Positions 8,189-17,222 of a stretch of 64,000 nucleotides of DNA are shown piece by piece (position 1 is the stretch's first letter; every line of letters starts with the position of its first letter). This DNA comes from an uncultured Prevotellaceae bacterium (GTDB taxonomy: Bacteria > Bacteroidota > Bacteroidia > Bacteroidales > Bacteroidaceae), in the NCBI GenBank assembly GCA_900316645.1, contig ONDP01000016.1, forward strand, positions 1 to 64,000, written 5' to 3'. Both the position numbers and the translations under genes were made by a program. Under the pieces are notes generated by a model. That model was not told the DNA's origin, made no database searches, and was given only the letters and a program-made list of their open reading frames with translations.

Positions 8189-8548
8189 TTAGACGTTATA
8201 TTGGTCGAAAAGGTTGCAAACCTCCTCTTTATTTATTCCCAAGAGTTTCATCTGACGGAAGAATTCTGGCAGTTTATTGTCCATGAATTCTTTCTTGCGC
8301 ACCTTCAGAATCTGTTGCTTTGCACCTTTCGTCACGAAGTAGCCCAAGCCACGCTTATTATAGATAATGTTCGCACGAGCCAGTTCGTCGTAAGCCTTGA
8401 CGGCTGTATTCGTATTCACCTCCAACAGCACTGCATACTCGCGGACACTTGGAATGCGGTCGTCGTCCTGGAACTTATCGGCAAGAATCTCGTCGCAGAC
8501 GCGATCGGCCATCTGGAGATAGATTGCTTTATCGTTTGTGAATGTCAT
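8189..8548 (-). CDS. GntR-family regulator, YtrA type
   Basis: A 119-residue DNA-binding protein with an N-terminal winged helix (IYLQMADRVCDEILADKF, then RIPSVREYAVLLEVNTNTA, then RGLGYFVTKGA) and only a short C-terminal tail, the YtrA-type plan without a large ligand domain. Such regulators usually repress their own ABC transporter operon and respond to envelope stress. The ATG at 8548 overlaps the stop of the upstream permease gene as ATGA; an ATG at 8560 would add four residues. The palindrome at 10255-10278 before the operon is the likely operator. Here the regulator is third in the operon rather than first. Confidence 0.9.
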   Translation of the reverse strand: MTFTNDKAIYLQMADRVCDEILADKFQDDDRIPSVREYAVLLEVNTNTAVKAYDELARANIIYNKRGLGYFVTKGAKQQILKVRKKEFMDNKLPEFFRQMKLLGINKEEVCNLFDQYNV

Positions 8549-9408
8549 ACGTTCAACCATTTATTGTTAATGACTTGCATACGGGTAAACAGCTTATAAG
8601 AAGCCCAGTAGTGGAAGATGATGAGGGCGCACAACACGGAGTTGAGGATATAGAACAAAGGATGGAAAACCTTGATATATGTCTGTGTCTTCTCGTCCCA
8701 ATAACCATTTATAAATTCGATATCGACACCACTCCAGTCTATCTGGTTCAAAATAATGATCAGCAGGATGGAGACAGCGACGATGGTGACACTGGTCAAC
8801 AGGAACTGCTGGCGACGGAACAGCGTGCCGCCCAGGATATAGAGCGAGTGGAAGTAGAACACGAAAGATAACACCATCCATAAAAGTCGCCATTCCCCAG
8901 AAGCTGTAAACGCCTCCCCTTGAGGACTAAAGAATTTCGGAATGCCCCAGATAACGATGCGACCCGTCACCCAGTCAACAAAGACGCGCAGGGCATCGGC
9001 AAACATAAAGGCTCCTATCGTTACGACTGCCATCAACACAACAGAGAGCAACAGGCTGATGACATACTTCTCCAAATTGGAAACAGGCCAAAGCAGATAG
9101 GCAGAACGCGTACGCGTATCCTTCATCTGCGAGAACATGCCACCGGCTCCGAAGAGCATTGCGATACAGAAGAAGACAACAGCAAAGACTACACTCTGCG
9201 TCACATGTCGTTCATAGGAATGATAAAGCTCGTCAGCCCCCCATGTCTCCATTATTTTATACGGCGTTCCCTGTATGCGGGTCCAGAAGAGACCAGCCAT
9301 GAACATCACGAGTGTGAAGATGCTGAAAAGACGAATCCACAGCTTGCGTCCCACCATCAACTGGCATTTCAATGCCTGTCCGAATCTATGTAAATCGAAA
9401 TTTTTCAT
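8545..9408 (-). CDS. ABC transporter permease of a YtrBC-like pair
   Basis: A 287-residue integral membrane protein with about six hydrophobic segments (for example LFSIFTLVMFMAGLFW, VVFAVVFFCIAMLFGAGGMF, YVISLLLSVVLMAVVTIGAFMF and LTSVTIVAVSILLIIIL). It has no recognised catalytic motif. It overlaps the upstream ATPase gene by four bases (ATGA) and the downstream GntR gene in the same way, so the three genes form a tight unit. It most likely forms the channel for the ATPase at 9405-10220. Substrate is unknown; export or extraction of a membrane-active compound would fit a YtrA-type regulator. Confidence 0.82.
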   Translation of the reverse strand: MKNFDLHRFGQALKCQLMVGRKLWIRLFSIFTLVMFMAGLFWTRIQGTPYKIMETWGADELYHSYERHVTQSVVFAVVFFCIAMLFGAGGMFSQMKDTRTRSAYLLWPVSNLEKYVISLLLSVVLMAVVTIGAFMFADALRVFVDWVTGRIVIWGIPKFFSPQGEAFTASGEWRLLWMVLSFVFYFHSLYILGGTLFRRQQFLLTSVTIVAVSILLIIILNQIDWSGVDIEFINGYWDEKTQTYIKVFHPLFYILNSVLCALIIFHYWASYKLFTRMQVINNKWLNV

Positions 9409-10220
9409 TTTGCTTGCGTTTGATAGTTAAACAATAGTTCGAGATTAATCTGTGTCTCCGGGTCGCCCTCCTTGCGTGCAGCGATAACGGCATTACCCTG
9501 CAACGTAGGCTCGGCGTAGAGCACTGTATCATCCATCTGCTGAGGAGAGCGATACTCGAAGATGTACTTCTCCTGAATCTCCTGCATCGAGGCATTGAGC
9601 AGGACACTGCGCTGGTCGAGCATCACGATATGGTCGAGCATCTGCTCGACGTCATGCACCTGATGGGTAGAAACGACAACGGTACGATCCTCCGTCATGT
9701 GCCGGGCAATGACCTTACGGAACTGCGACTTCGAAGGGATGTCCAGTCCGTTGGTAGGCTCGTCCATCAACAGATACTTGGTGTTGGTGGCCATGGCAAA
9801 GGCGATATACGCTTTCTTGCGCTGTCCCATCGAGAGCTCGCCCAAGTGTACGTCGGCAGGCAGTTCGAAATCGGCAAGACACCCCTGCAGAATCTCATCA
9901 GAGAAATGGGGATAGAACGGCTTGTAGAGTTTCACATACTCTGACAGGCGGATGGCTGGCAAATCGAACTCCTCGGTGACAAGAAACATATCACGCAGCA
10001 TCTCGGGCTGTCGCTTGCAAGTAGCGATATCATCGCAGCAAACGCTTCCCTTCAAGGGACGCAGCAGTCCTGTGAGCAGATATAGCAGTGTTGACTTGCC
10101 CGTACCATTCTTGCCGAGCAGTCCATAGATACGATTCTCCTCCAGCTGGAGACTGAATCCGTCAAAGACAAGGGCTTTCTGGCCTTTGTACTTGAAACTG
10201 ATGTTTTGTACCTCTATCAT
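9405..10220 (-). CDS. ABC transporter ATPase of a YtrBC-like pair
   Basis: A 271-residue ATP-binding subunit, first gene of the operon. Motifs: Walker A GKNGTGKST (36-44), signature LSMGQ (129-133), Walker B with LMDEPTNGLD (151-160) and switch His in STHQ near 179. A C-terminal extension of about 60 residues (from about 210) is not part of the core fold. This fits ATPases of multidrug or bacitracin-type exporters regulated by GntR/YtrA proteins. The gene starts 34 bases after the operator palindrome. Confidence 0.92.
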   Translation of the reverse strand: MIEVQNISFKYKGQKALVFDGFSLQLEENRIYGLLGKNGTGKSTLLYLLTGLLRPLKGSVCCDDIATCKRQPEMLRDMFLVTEEFDLPAIRLSEYVKLYKPFYPHFSDEILQGCLADFELPADVHLGELSMGQRKKAYIAFAMATNTKYLLMDEPTNGLDIPSKSQFRKVIARHMTEDRTVVVSTHQVHDVEQMLDHIVMLDQRSVLLNASMQEIQEKYIFEYRSPQQMDDTVLYAEPTLQGNAVIAARKEGDPETQINLELLFNYQTQAK

Positions 10221-10254
10221 AACTATTTTAAATTGGTTTACGTTCGTCTGTAAT

Positions 10255-10278
10255 AGTGTACCACTTTAATAGTACACT
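10255..10278. promoter_or_regulatory. Likely GntR/YtrA operator
   Basis: AGTGTAC (10255-10261) and GTACACT (10272-10278) are perfect inverted 7-mers 10 bases apart. On the minus strand the palindrome starts directly after the -7 element, so a bound protein would cover the transcription start. From memory, Bacillus subtilis YtrA binds AGTGTA and TACACT half-sites about 13 bases apart; here the same hexamers are 12 apart. Confidence 0.8.
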
Positions 10279-10279
10279 G

Positions 10280-10311
10280 CAAAAGTAAAACAAAATAATA
10301 AAGCCACCAAA
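10280..10311 (-). promoter_or_regulatory. Promoter of the exporter operon
   Basis: On the minus strand TACTTTTG (10287-10280) fits the -7 element TAnnTTTG and TTTG (10311-10308) fits the -33 element, with 20 bases between them. It faces the gene starting at 10220. Confidence 0.8.
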
Positions 10312-10378
10312 CTTTTTGATGACTTTTTTCAGATAAAATGGAAATTTAACATTTCCACATTATATATAATAGCGCGCG

Positions 10379-11266
10379 TCAACGACGTTGGTCGGCGCCC
10401 CACATCATCTTATCACGCAAGGTGTGGAAATAGCGTTGACCGGCACGCTTGACGACTTTCACCAGATAAGGTGCCTTGCGGAGCGTGAGACGAGTGCCCT
10501 CGCTGCATTTCTCCGAGCGTCCGTCAAGTGCCACAAGGAAGTTGTGCGAGCGGCTCTCTACCGTCAGACATATCTCCGCATTGTCAGGAATCACGATAGG
10601 ACGGATATTCAGGGAGTGAGGAGCGACTGCGGTCATAGAGAACACACAAGTACCAGGAACGATGATGGGACCGCCTACGGAAAGTGAATACGCCGTAGAA
10701 CCAGTTGGCGTGCTAACTACCAATCCGTCAGCCTGATAGGTTGTCAGATAAACACCGTTCACCGTTGCCCGAATCGAAATCATCGAAGCCACGTCGCGTT
10801 TCAGTATAGCCACATCGTTCAAGGCACAGTGATAACCCTGCAACGGTGTGCCATCTGTCTCAACGGCGATAGCAGCACGTGTCTCGATGGAGAAATCGCC
10901 CTCATACAGAGCCTGTATGATGTTCTCTATCTCATTGGCATCAATATCGGCAAGGAAACCCAGGCGCCCCATATTTACACCCAAGATGGGAATCTGCTTG
11001 TCGCCCACCATACTGGCAGCACGAAGGAAAGTGCCGTCGCCACCCATTGAGATAACGAAATCAGCATCGAAATCGGAACCTTCGAACACCTTTGTAGCCG
11101 AAACAGAAATGTGTTGCTGATGCACTAAGAAATCAAAGAAATTGCTTTCCATATAGACTTCAGCTTTGCGCTCAGAGAGACAAGCCAGTATCTTGAGGAT
11201 GGAAACTGACTTCTTCGGCTGGTATGTATTGCCGAAAATAGCAAACCGTAGTTTTCGTGAGGTCAT
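10379..11266 (-). CDS. nadK: NAD kinase
   Basis: A 295-residue cytoplasmic enzyme that phosphorylates NAD to NADP. The GGDGT motif is at residues 75-79 (ISMGGDGTFLRAA), with the second conserved region TPTGSTAYSLSVGGP at 186-200 and the typical LNDVAI stretch near 149. Length is normal for the family. It is transcribed away from pdxJ; a divergent promoter region lies between them. Its 3' end is 68 bases from the -33 element of the exporter promoter, and no clear terminator is seen. Confidence 0.96.
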   Translation of the reverse strand: MTSRKLRFAIFGNTYQPKKSVSILKILACLSERKAEVYMESNFFDFLVHQQHISVSATKVFEGSDFDADFVISMGGDGTFLRAASMVGDKQIPILGVNMGRLGFLADIDANEIENIIQALYEGDFSIETRAAIAVETDGTPLQGYHCALNDVAILKRDVASMISIRATVNGVYLTTYQADGLVVSTPTGSTAYSLSVGGPIIVPGTCVFSMTAVAPHSLNIRPIVIPDNAEICLTVESRSHNFLVALDGRSEKCSEGTRLTLRKAPYLVKVVKRAGQRYFHTLRDKMMWGADQRR

Positions 11267-11292
11267 AAAAAATCTTCTCTTTTTAGCCGTTA

Positions 11293-11340
11293 TTTGACAA
11301 ACATTTTGTATCTTTGCCGTGTATTATGTGCGCAAAGGTA
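11293..11340. promoter_or_regulatory. Divergent promoters for nadK and pdxJ
   Basis: Plus strand: TATCTTTG (11309-11316) as -7 element for pdxJ, with TTTG at 11293-11296 closer than usual. Minus strand: TACCTTTG (11340-11333) as -7 element for nadK. The two start regions are only about 20 bases apart. Confidence 0.7.
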
Positions 11341-11392
11341 CTTATTTTTAGTGAAAAAGCGTATAAATGAACCAACAATTTTTAGTTAGAAC

Positions 11393-12106
11393 ATGACAAA
11401 ACTTAGTGTAAATATCAACAAAGTTGCGACAATTCGCAATGCGAGAGGAGGCAACAATCCCAATGTGCTGAAGGTTGCTCAAGACTGTGAACAGTTTGGT
11501 GCTCAAGGAATTACGGTTCACCCACGCCCTGACGAGCGCCACATCCGCTATCAGGATGTGCGTGACTTACGTCCGCTCATCACCACCGAGTTCAATATCG
11601 AAGGTAATCCTATCGATTCGTTTGTCAAACTGGTACTGGAAGTGATTCCTAAACAGGTGACGCTGGTTCCGGACGGGCACGACCAGATAACGAGTAACCA
11701 CGGATGGGACACCATTGAGAACAAGACGTTCCTGACAGATATCTGCAAGACGTTCAAGGATGCCGGCATTCGCACCAGCATCTTTGTAGATCCCAACCCT
11801 AAGATGGTGGAAGGTGCCAAGGCATGTGGTGCCGATCGTGTAGAGCTGTACACGGAGCCTTATGCCTCCAACTACGCCACTAATCGCGAAGCTGCCATTG
11901 CCCCGTTCATCGCTGCTGCCGAGGAGGCAAGGAAGTTGGGATTGGGCTTGAATGCCGGTCATGACCTCTCGCTTGAGAATCTTCACTACTTCCATGAGAT
12001 GATTCCCTGGACCGACGAAGTCAGCATTGGCCATGCCATCATCTGCGATGCCCTGTATATGGGACTCAAGGAGACCATCAGGCAATACTTACAAGCATTA
12101 AAATAA
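11393..12106 (+). CDS. pdxJ: Pyridoxine 5'-phosphate synthase
   Basis: A 237-residue TIM-barrel enzyme that condenses 3-amino-1-hydroxyacetone 1-phosphate with deoxyxylulose 5-phosphate to make pyridoxine 5'-phosphate. Clear family features are [17 protein letters not shown] at the N-terminus, [13 protein letters not shown] (residues about 39-51), and AGHDLSLEN near 187. Length is normal. It leads a plus-strand run with a DJ-1 protein, ispD and recG; the next gene starts 29 bases after its stop. Both pdxJ and ispD are tied to deoxyxylulose phosphate metabolism, which may explain their closeness. Confidence 0.96.
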   Translation: MTKLSVNINKVATIRNARGGNNPNVLKVAQDCEQFGAQGITVHPRPDERHIRYQDVRDLRPLITTEFNIEGNPIDSFVKLVLEVIPKQVTLVPDGHDQITSNHGWDTIENKTFLTDICKTFKDAGIRTSIFVDPNPKMVEGAKACGADRVELYTEPYASNYATNREAAIAPFIAAAEEARKLGLGLNAGHDLSLENLHYFHEMIPWTDEVSIGHAIICDALYMGLKETIRQYLQALK

Positions 12107-12135
12107 ATAGTAAACCGAAAATCCTCCAATTGCAA

Positions 12136-12705
12136 ATGAAAAAGGTATATGTGTTCTTAGCAGACGGCTTCGAGGATGTCGAGGCGCTGATTCCCATTGA
12201 CATATGGCGTCGTGGTGGTTTGGATGTGGTTACTGTCAGCACCACTGACTTCCCCTTGGTACAAACAGCCCATGGGGTGAATATTGAAGCCGACATGATG
12301 TTCGAGCAGTGCGATTTCTCTGATGCCGACCTGCTGTTCCTTCCTGGTGGTATGCCTGGTGCCTCTAATCTATATGCCCACAAAGGGGTGTGCAAGGCTA
12401 TTGTTGACCAGTTTGCTGCTGGCAAGAAAGTTGCAGCCATCTGTGCTTCGCCTGCTGTGGTACTGGCACCATTGGGTATTCTCGAAGGTAAGCGCGCTAC
12501 CTGCTATCCAGGTTTTGAGCAGGCCTTGGAGGGTGCCACTTATACTGGAACTCTCATCACCATTGATGGCAATGTCACCACTGGTGAGGGTCCTGCAGCC
12601 GCATTCCCCTTCGCCTACGACCTGTTAGGTCAGCTAACCTCTCCGCAGGAAGCCGACAAGATAGCCGAAGGCATGCGCTTCAAACACCTGATGGCTAAGA
12701 AATAA
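12136..12705 (+). CDS. DJ-1/PfpI family protein
   Basis: A 189-residue member of the DJ-1/ThiJ branch of the class I glutamine amidotransferase-like fold. Cys103 in [14 protein letters not shown] occupies the nucleophile elbow and Glu16 in GFEDVEA matches the conserved acid that tunes it. These proteins have been linked to glyoxalase III, protein or nucleotide deglycation and chaperone roles; which applies here cannot be told from sequence. ATG 12136 is preferred over a TTG two codons upstream. Its TAA shares a base with the ispD ATG, so the genes are coupled. Confidence 0.9.
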   Translation: MKKVYVFLADGFEDVEALIPIDIWRRGGLDVVTVSTTDFPLVQTAHGVNIEADMMFEQCDFSDADLLFLPGGMPGASNLYAHKGVCKAIVDQFAAGKKVAAICASPAVVLAPLGILEGKRATCYPGFEQALEGATYTGTLITIDGNVTTGEGPAAAFPFAYDLLGQLTSPQEADKIAEGMRFKHLMAKK

Positions 12706-13394
12706 TGAAAGATTATGTTATTATCGTAGCAGGGGGGAAGGGATTGCGAATGGGAGGGGAGATTCCCAAGCAATTCCTGCCTATAGGCGGACGGCCTATC
12801 TTGATGCGGACACTGGAGCGTTTTCGTGAGTATTCAGCCGACCTGCAGATAATCCTCGTACTGCCAAAAGCCCAACAGGACTATTGGCAAGAACTCTGCA
12901 AGGAGTATCACTTCAAGGTGGAGTATCAGTTGGCGAACGGAGGAGAGACACGCTTCCACTCTGTGCAGAACGGACTAGCACTTGTGCCTGACGATGCACA
13001 GGGGGTGGTTGGTGTGCACGATGGTGTGCGCCCCTTCCCCAGTATCGACGTCATTCGCAACTGCTATGAGACAGCTCGTGAGAAGAAAGCCGTCATCCCT
13101 GTCATCCCCGTTGTGGAAACACTGCGCCACCTCAAACATCAAACTTCAATCACCGTACCCCGTGAAGAGTACCGACTGGTGCAGACACCACAGACCTTCG
13201 ACATCCAACTGCTGAAGGCTGCCAATCGCCAGCCCTACAACGACCATTTCACCGACGACGCCAGCGTGGTAGAAGCCTTCGGTTTCGACATCACCCTCGT
13301 CGAAGGCAATCGCGAGAACATCAAGATAACCACCCCCTACGACATGACTGTTGCCGAGGCGCTCTTGAAAAAGGAGAAACCCACAGTCCTGTAG
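12705..13394 (+). CDS. ispD: 2-C-methyl-D-erythritol 4-phosphate cytidylyltransferase
   Basis: A 229-residue enzyme of the MEP isoprenoid pathway that joins CTP and MEP to give CDP-ME. The CTP-binding loop GGKGLRMG (residues 10-17), Lys22 in IPKQF, the VHDGVRPF stretch near 104 and TDDASVVEA near 182 are all present. Length is normal. It overlaps the DJ-1 gene by one base (TAATG) and is followed after 12 bases by recG. Confidence 0.96.
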   Translation: MKDYVIIVAGGKGLRMGGEIPKQFLPIGGRPILMRTLERFREYSADLQIILVLPKAQQDYWQELCKEYHFKVEYQLANGGETRFHSVQNGLALVPDDAQGVVGVHDGVRPFPSIDVIRNCYETAREKKAVIPVIPVVETLRHLKHQTSITVPREEYRLVQTPQTFDIQLLKAANRQPYNDHFTDDASVVEAFGFDITLVEGNRENIKITTPYDMTVAEALLKKEKPTVL

Positions 13395-13406
13395 TCTTTG
13401 CTAACT

Positions 13407-15509
13407 ATGATTGACATACTGCAACAAGACATCCAATATCTGCCTGGGGTCGGCCCCAATCGCAAAAAAATGCTCAGCCAGGAACTGGGCATTGAGACAT
13501 TCGGCGATTTGTTGCAGTATTACCCCTACAAACATGTTGACCGAAGCAGGCTCTACGACATTGGCGAACTGAACGGCGACATGCCCTTCGTACAGGTGAA
13601 GGGTCATATCCTCAGTTTCGAGACCTTCAAGATGAGTGCCCGCAAAGAACGGGTGGTGGCTCATTTCACCGATGGTACAGGGAAGGTGATGGACCTGACA
13701 TGGTTCAATGGTGGGAAATATGCCAAGCAGAGTTATAAAATAGGTACGGAATACGTTATCTTCGGGCGACCTAACGTCTTTAACGGACGCATTAACGTCA
13801 CCCATCCCGATATTGATGCTGCCGACAAACTGGAACTCTCGGCCATGGGTATGCAGCCCTATTATAACACGACGGAGAAGATGAAGAAGAGTGGCCTCAA
13901 CTCACGCGCCATAGAACGACTGACCAAGTCACTCATCGACATTATCAAAGACCCTATTGCCGAAACCATTCCCGACTTCATCACCAGCCGTCTGCATCTG
14001 ATGAGCCGCGACGAAGCCCTGCGCAAGATTCACTATCCCCTGGATGCCAAAGAACTGGAGAAGGCGCGAACCAGACTAAAGTTCGAAGAGCTTTTCTATG
14101 TTCAACTGAACATCCTGCGCTATGCCAGCGACCATCGACGCAAATACCGAGGCTATGTATTCTCGCATGTGGGTGATTATTTCAATACCTTTTTCCACCA
14201 ATACCTGCCCTTCTCGCTGACGGAGGCACAGAAACGCGTCATCCGCGAAATAAGAAAGGACACAGGGTCGGGCAAGCAGATGAACCGTCTGCTGCAAGGT
14301 GACGTAGGGTCCGGCAAAACACTGGTTGCCCTGATGTCGATGCTGATAGCACTCGACAATGGCTATCAGGCCTGCATCATGGCACCTACCGAGATACTGG
14401 CAGAGCAGCACCTGCAAACCATTCAGGGTTTTCTGAACGGTATGAACATCCGTGTGGAATTGCTGACAGGCATCGTCAAGGGCAAGAAACGCCAAGCCGT
14501 GCTGGACGGACTGCTGGATGGCAGTGTGCAGATTCTCGTGGGCACCCATGCCGTCATCGAGGACACCGTCCAGTTTGCCAACCTTGGTATGGTGGTGGTT
14601 GACGAACAGCACCGCTTCGGTGTGGCCCAGCGCGCCAAGCTATGGACCAAGAACACTAATCCGCCTCATGTCCTCGTCATGACGGCTACACCCATTCCCC
14701 GCACCCTTGCCATGACCCTCTATGGCGACTTGGATGTGAGTGTGATAGACGAACTGCCCCCTGGTCGCAAGCCCGTTGTCACCACCCACGTCTTCGACCG
14801 TTCCATGCCCTCGCTCTACGACGGATTGCGCAAGCAGATTCAACAGGGACGACAGGTCTATATCGTGTTTCCCCTCATTGAGGAGAGCGAGAAAATTGAC
14901 CTTAAAAACCTGGAGGATGGATTCGAAGTTCTCAGACAGGTGTTCCCCGAATTCCGTCTCAGTAAGGTGCATGGGAAGATGAAACCCAAGGACAAGGAGG
15001 AGGAGATGCAACGTTTTGTCAAAGGCGAAACCCAGATGCTGGTGGCCACAACGGTGATTGAAGTGGGGGTTAACGTCCCTAATGCCTCGGTGATGGTGAT
15101 TCTCGAAGCTCAGCGTTTCGGACTCAGCCAGTTGCACCAGTTGAGAGGACGCGTAGGTCGGGGTGCCGACCAGAGTTACTGCATCCTGGTCACTAACCAC
15201 CAAATGAGCGAAGACACCCGCAAGCGTATTGACATTATGTGTGAGACCAACGACGGTTTCCGTATTGCCGAAGCCGACCTGAAACTAAGGGGACCTGGCG
15301 ACTTGGAAGGTACCCAGCAAAGTGGTATGGCTTTCGATTTAAAAATTGCCGATATCGCACGCGATGGGCAGCTGGTTCAGCTGGCTCGCGACGAGGCACA
15401 AGCCATCATCGATGAAGACCCGGAATGCCATTCCGACAAGTACAGCATGCTCTGGAACAGACTCCGCCAATTACGAAAGACAAACGTTAATTGGGCTGCA
15501 ATTTCATAG
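13407..15509 (+). CDS. recG: ATP-dependent DNA helicase RecG
   Basis: A 700-residue helicase that remodels stalled forks and branched DNA. It has the N-terminal wedge/OB region (about 1-240), then helicase domains with Walker A GDVGSGKT (from about 298), DEQH box (from 399), TATPIPRTLAM, and the C-terminal QLRGRVGRG motif with the helical hairpin region. The start is set at ATG 13407 (MIDILQQ); a TTG at 13398 would add three residues. No strong terminator follows; a short GTGTTA/TAACAC palindrome is at 15515-15528. Confidence 0.96.
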   Translation: MIDILQQDIQYLPGVGPNRKKMLSQELGIETFGDLLQYYPYKHVDRSRLYDIGELNGDMPFVQVKGHILSFETFKMSARKERVVAHFTDGTGKVMDLTWFNGGKYAKQSYKIGTEYVIFGRPNVFNGRINVTHPDIDAADKLELSAMGMQPYYNTTEKMKKSGLNSRAIERLTKSLIDIIKDPIAETIPDFITSRLHLMSRDEALRKIHYPLDAKELEKARTRLKFEELFYVQLNILRYASDHRRKYRGYVFSHVGDYFNTFFHQYLPFSLTEAQKRVIREIRKDTGSGKQMNRLLQGDVGSGKTLVALMSMLIALDNGYQACIMAPTEILAEQHLQTIQGFLNGMNIRVELLTGIVKGKKRQAVLDGLLDGSVQILVGTHAVIEDTVQFANLGMVVVDEQHRFGVAQRAKLWTKNTNPPHVLVMTATPIPRTLAMTLYGDLDVSVIDELPPGRKPVVTTHVFDRSMPSLYDGLRKQIQQGRQVYIVFPLIEESEKIDLKNLEDGFEVLRQVFPEFRLSKVHGKMKPKDKEEEMQRFVKGETQMLVATTVIEVGVNVPNASVMVILEAQRFGLSQLHQLRGRVGRGADQSYCILVTNHQMSEDTRKRIDIMCETNDGFRIAEADLKLRGPGDLEGTQQSGMAFDLKIADIARDGQLVQLARDEAQAIIDEDPECHSDKYSMLWNRLRQLRKTNVNWAAIS

Positions 15510-15581
15510 CTAAAGTGTTAAATAACACACAATTATTGTTAACGCAAAGCGTATTTTGAGGTTTTCTTGATTTATTTTTAT

Positions 15582-15589
15582 TACCTTTG
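15582..15589 (+). promoter_or_regulatory. Promoter -7 element for the M23 peptidase gene
   Basis: TACCTTTG followed by CAGCGAC, 52 bases before the ATG at 15641. TTTTGA at 15554-15559 may be the -33 element, at slightly long spacing. Confidence 0.65.
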
Positions 15590-15640
15590 CAGCGACAAAA
15601 AATAATCAGAACTATCCTGAAATAGAAAATAAAATAACTT

Positions 15641-16597
15641 ATGCTTACTAAAAGACAATTTAAGAACATTTTAGCAACCCTAGTTACAACCCTAATTACT
15701 ATCCCTGCTATGGGACAGGATTTGTTAGCAAATCAAGCTCCCATCGACCGCAAGATGAAAGCGGTTGACAGCATGGCTCTCCACAGATTAATTCAGGCTG
15801 AGAGCTACGAGTCTCCAGCAGCCGACCTCTATAACGACTGGAACAATCGTTATGCACATAAGGCATCTGTACTCCCCGATACCTTCCGTATCGACTTGAG
15901 AAATTTCTGCATGCCTACCACCAGCCGTGTGCTGACCAGCAACTTCGGTGCCCGTTGGGGACGCCAGCACAAAGGTCTTGACATCAAGGTATATATTGGT
16001 GATACCATTCGTGCCGCCTTCAGCGGTAAGGTACGTATCGTAAGATATGAAGGACGTGGATATGGTAAGTATGTCGTTATCCGCCACCACAATGGTTTGG
16101 AAACTATTTACGGTCACATGTCTAAGCAGTTGGTAACTGAGGACCAGGAGGTTCGCGCCGGTGATCCTATTGGACTGGGCGGTAACACTGGCCGAAGCAC
16201 TGGTTCACACCTGCACTTCGAGACCCGTCTCTGTGGTATCGCGCTGAATCCTGCACTGATGTTCGACTTCAAGAACCAGGATGTTGTCAACGATTATTAT
16301 GTCTTCCGCAAGTCAACCTACAATCGCGAGTCTGCCGAGGCTACCCGTGTACGTGGTGTTGGTGGCGTGGCAGTAAATGGCGACTTGGACATCCCACAGC
16401 AGAGCTATGCTTCTGTACAGCCCGCAAGCAGCAAGAGCGTGAAAGCCCACTCTACCCGTTTCCACAAAGTGGCAAAGGGTGAGACACTTTCTTCTATTGC
16501 CCGCAAGCGTGGTATGACAGTGAGTGCTATCTGCAAGTTAAACCATATCAAGTCAACAACGCGAATCCGTCCAGGACAGATTCTCAGATATAATTAA
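15641..16597 (+). CDS. M23 family peptidase with LysM domain
   Basis: A 318-residue secreted protein with a signal peptide (about 1-25, ending AMG-QD). The M23 (LytM) domain lies at about 95-215 and has the zinc ligands His110 and Asp114 (RQHKGLDIKV) and His192 in SHLHFE, with His190 as the catalytic His, so it looks active. A LysM domain at about 274-317 (FHKVAKGETLSSIARKRG) would bind peptidoglycan. It probably cleaves cell-wall cross-links in the periplasm. A second wall enzyme, an NlpC/P60 protein, follows after a terminator. Confidence 0.93.
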   Translation: MLTKRQFKNILATLVTTLITIPAMGQDLLANQAPIDRKMKAVDSMALHRLIQAESYESPAADLYNDWNNRYAHKASVLPDTFRIDLRNFCMPTTSRVLTSNFGARWGRQHKGLDIKVYIGDTIRAAFSGKVRIVRYEGRGYGKYVVIRHHNGLETIYGHMSKQLVTEDQEVRAGDPIGLGGNTGRSTGSHLHFETRLCGIALNPALMFDFKNQDVVNDYYVFRKSTYNRESAEATRVRGVGGVAVNGDLDIPQQSYASVQPASSKSVKAHSTRFHKVAKGETLSSIARKRGMTVSAICKLNHIKSTTRIRPGQILRYN

Positions 16598-16608
16598 CAA
16601 ACCATAAG

Positions 16609-16637
16609 GGCGGCCCAGAGCCGCCTTCCATTTTTTA
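16609..16637 (+). terminator. Intrinsic terminator after the M23 gene
   Basis: GGCGGC (16609-16614) and GCCGCC (16620-16625) with a 5-base loop, then TTCCATTTTTT. It ends 6 bases before the next ATG, so the next gene may depend on read-through or a promoter inside the previous gene. Confidence 0.85.
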
Positions 16638-16642
16638 TCTAA

Positions 16643-17212
16643 ATGAAACAGAAAATTATGTTTTGCATCTTACTGATGCTTCTTTCCTCTGTGGATGTCG
16701 CATTAGCCAAGGGCAAGAAAAAAAGAGCAAAGAAGATACAGCGTACAGAAACTGTTTACGAAGAAATCGACAATTTCGACTTCCTCTATGCTGATGGCTA
16801 CGACACCAACATCAGTTTCGCTTCTACCGACGATATTCTCAGTCAGGCCACATCATTCATAGGCACCCGCTACCGCTTAGGCAGCAAGGGTCCTTATGCC
16901 TTCGACTGTTCAGGATTCACCAGCTATGTATATGGTCAGAACAACATTGCCATCGGCAATTCGTCGCGCGACCAGTATGCACGCAACATCCCCATTCGTC
17001 GTGACGAGATGCAGCCTGGCGATTTGGTGTTCTTCACCAGCCCACACTCAGGTCGCAGTGTAGGCCACGTAGGCATTGTGATGGACTTCGACCCCATCAC
17101 CGATACCTTTACGTTTATCCATGCCAGCACTAAGGGAGGCGTGAAAATCAGCCACTCGAACGATGGAAACTATAACCGCCGCTATATCGGTGTGCGCCGA
17201 GTAGCTAAATAA
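16643..17212 (+). CDS. NlpC/P60 family peptidoglycan endopeptidase
   Basis: A 189-residue secreted protein with a signal peptide (about 1-22, ending ALA-KG) and a Lys-rich linker. The C-terminal NlpC/P60 domain (about 62-189) shows the catalytic triad: Cys89 in FDCSGF, His142 in GHVGIV and His160 in FIHAS. It likely cuts between D-Glu and diaminopimelate in peptide stems. It starts 6 bases after a strong terminator of the M23 gene. A CapA-like gene follows 10 bases after its stop. Confidence 0.92.
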   Translation: MKQKIMFCILLMLLSSVDVALAKGKKKRAKKIQRTETVYEEIDNFDFLYADGYDTNISFASTDDILSQATSFIGTRYRLGSKGPYAFDCSGFTSYVYGQNNIAIGNSSRDQYARNIPIRRDEMQPGDLVFFTSPHSGRSVGHVGIVMDFDPITDTFTFIHASTKGGVKISHSNDGNYNRRYIGVRRVAK

Positions 17213-17222
17213 AAACATAAAG

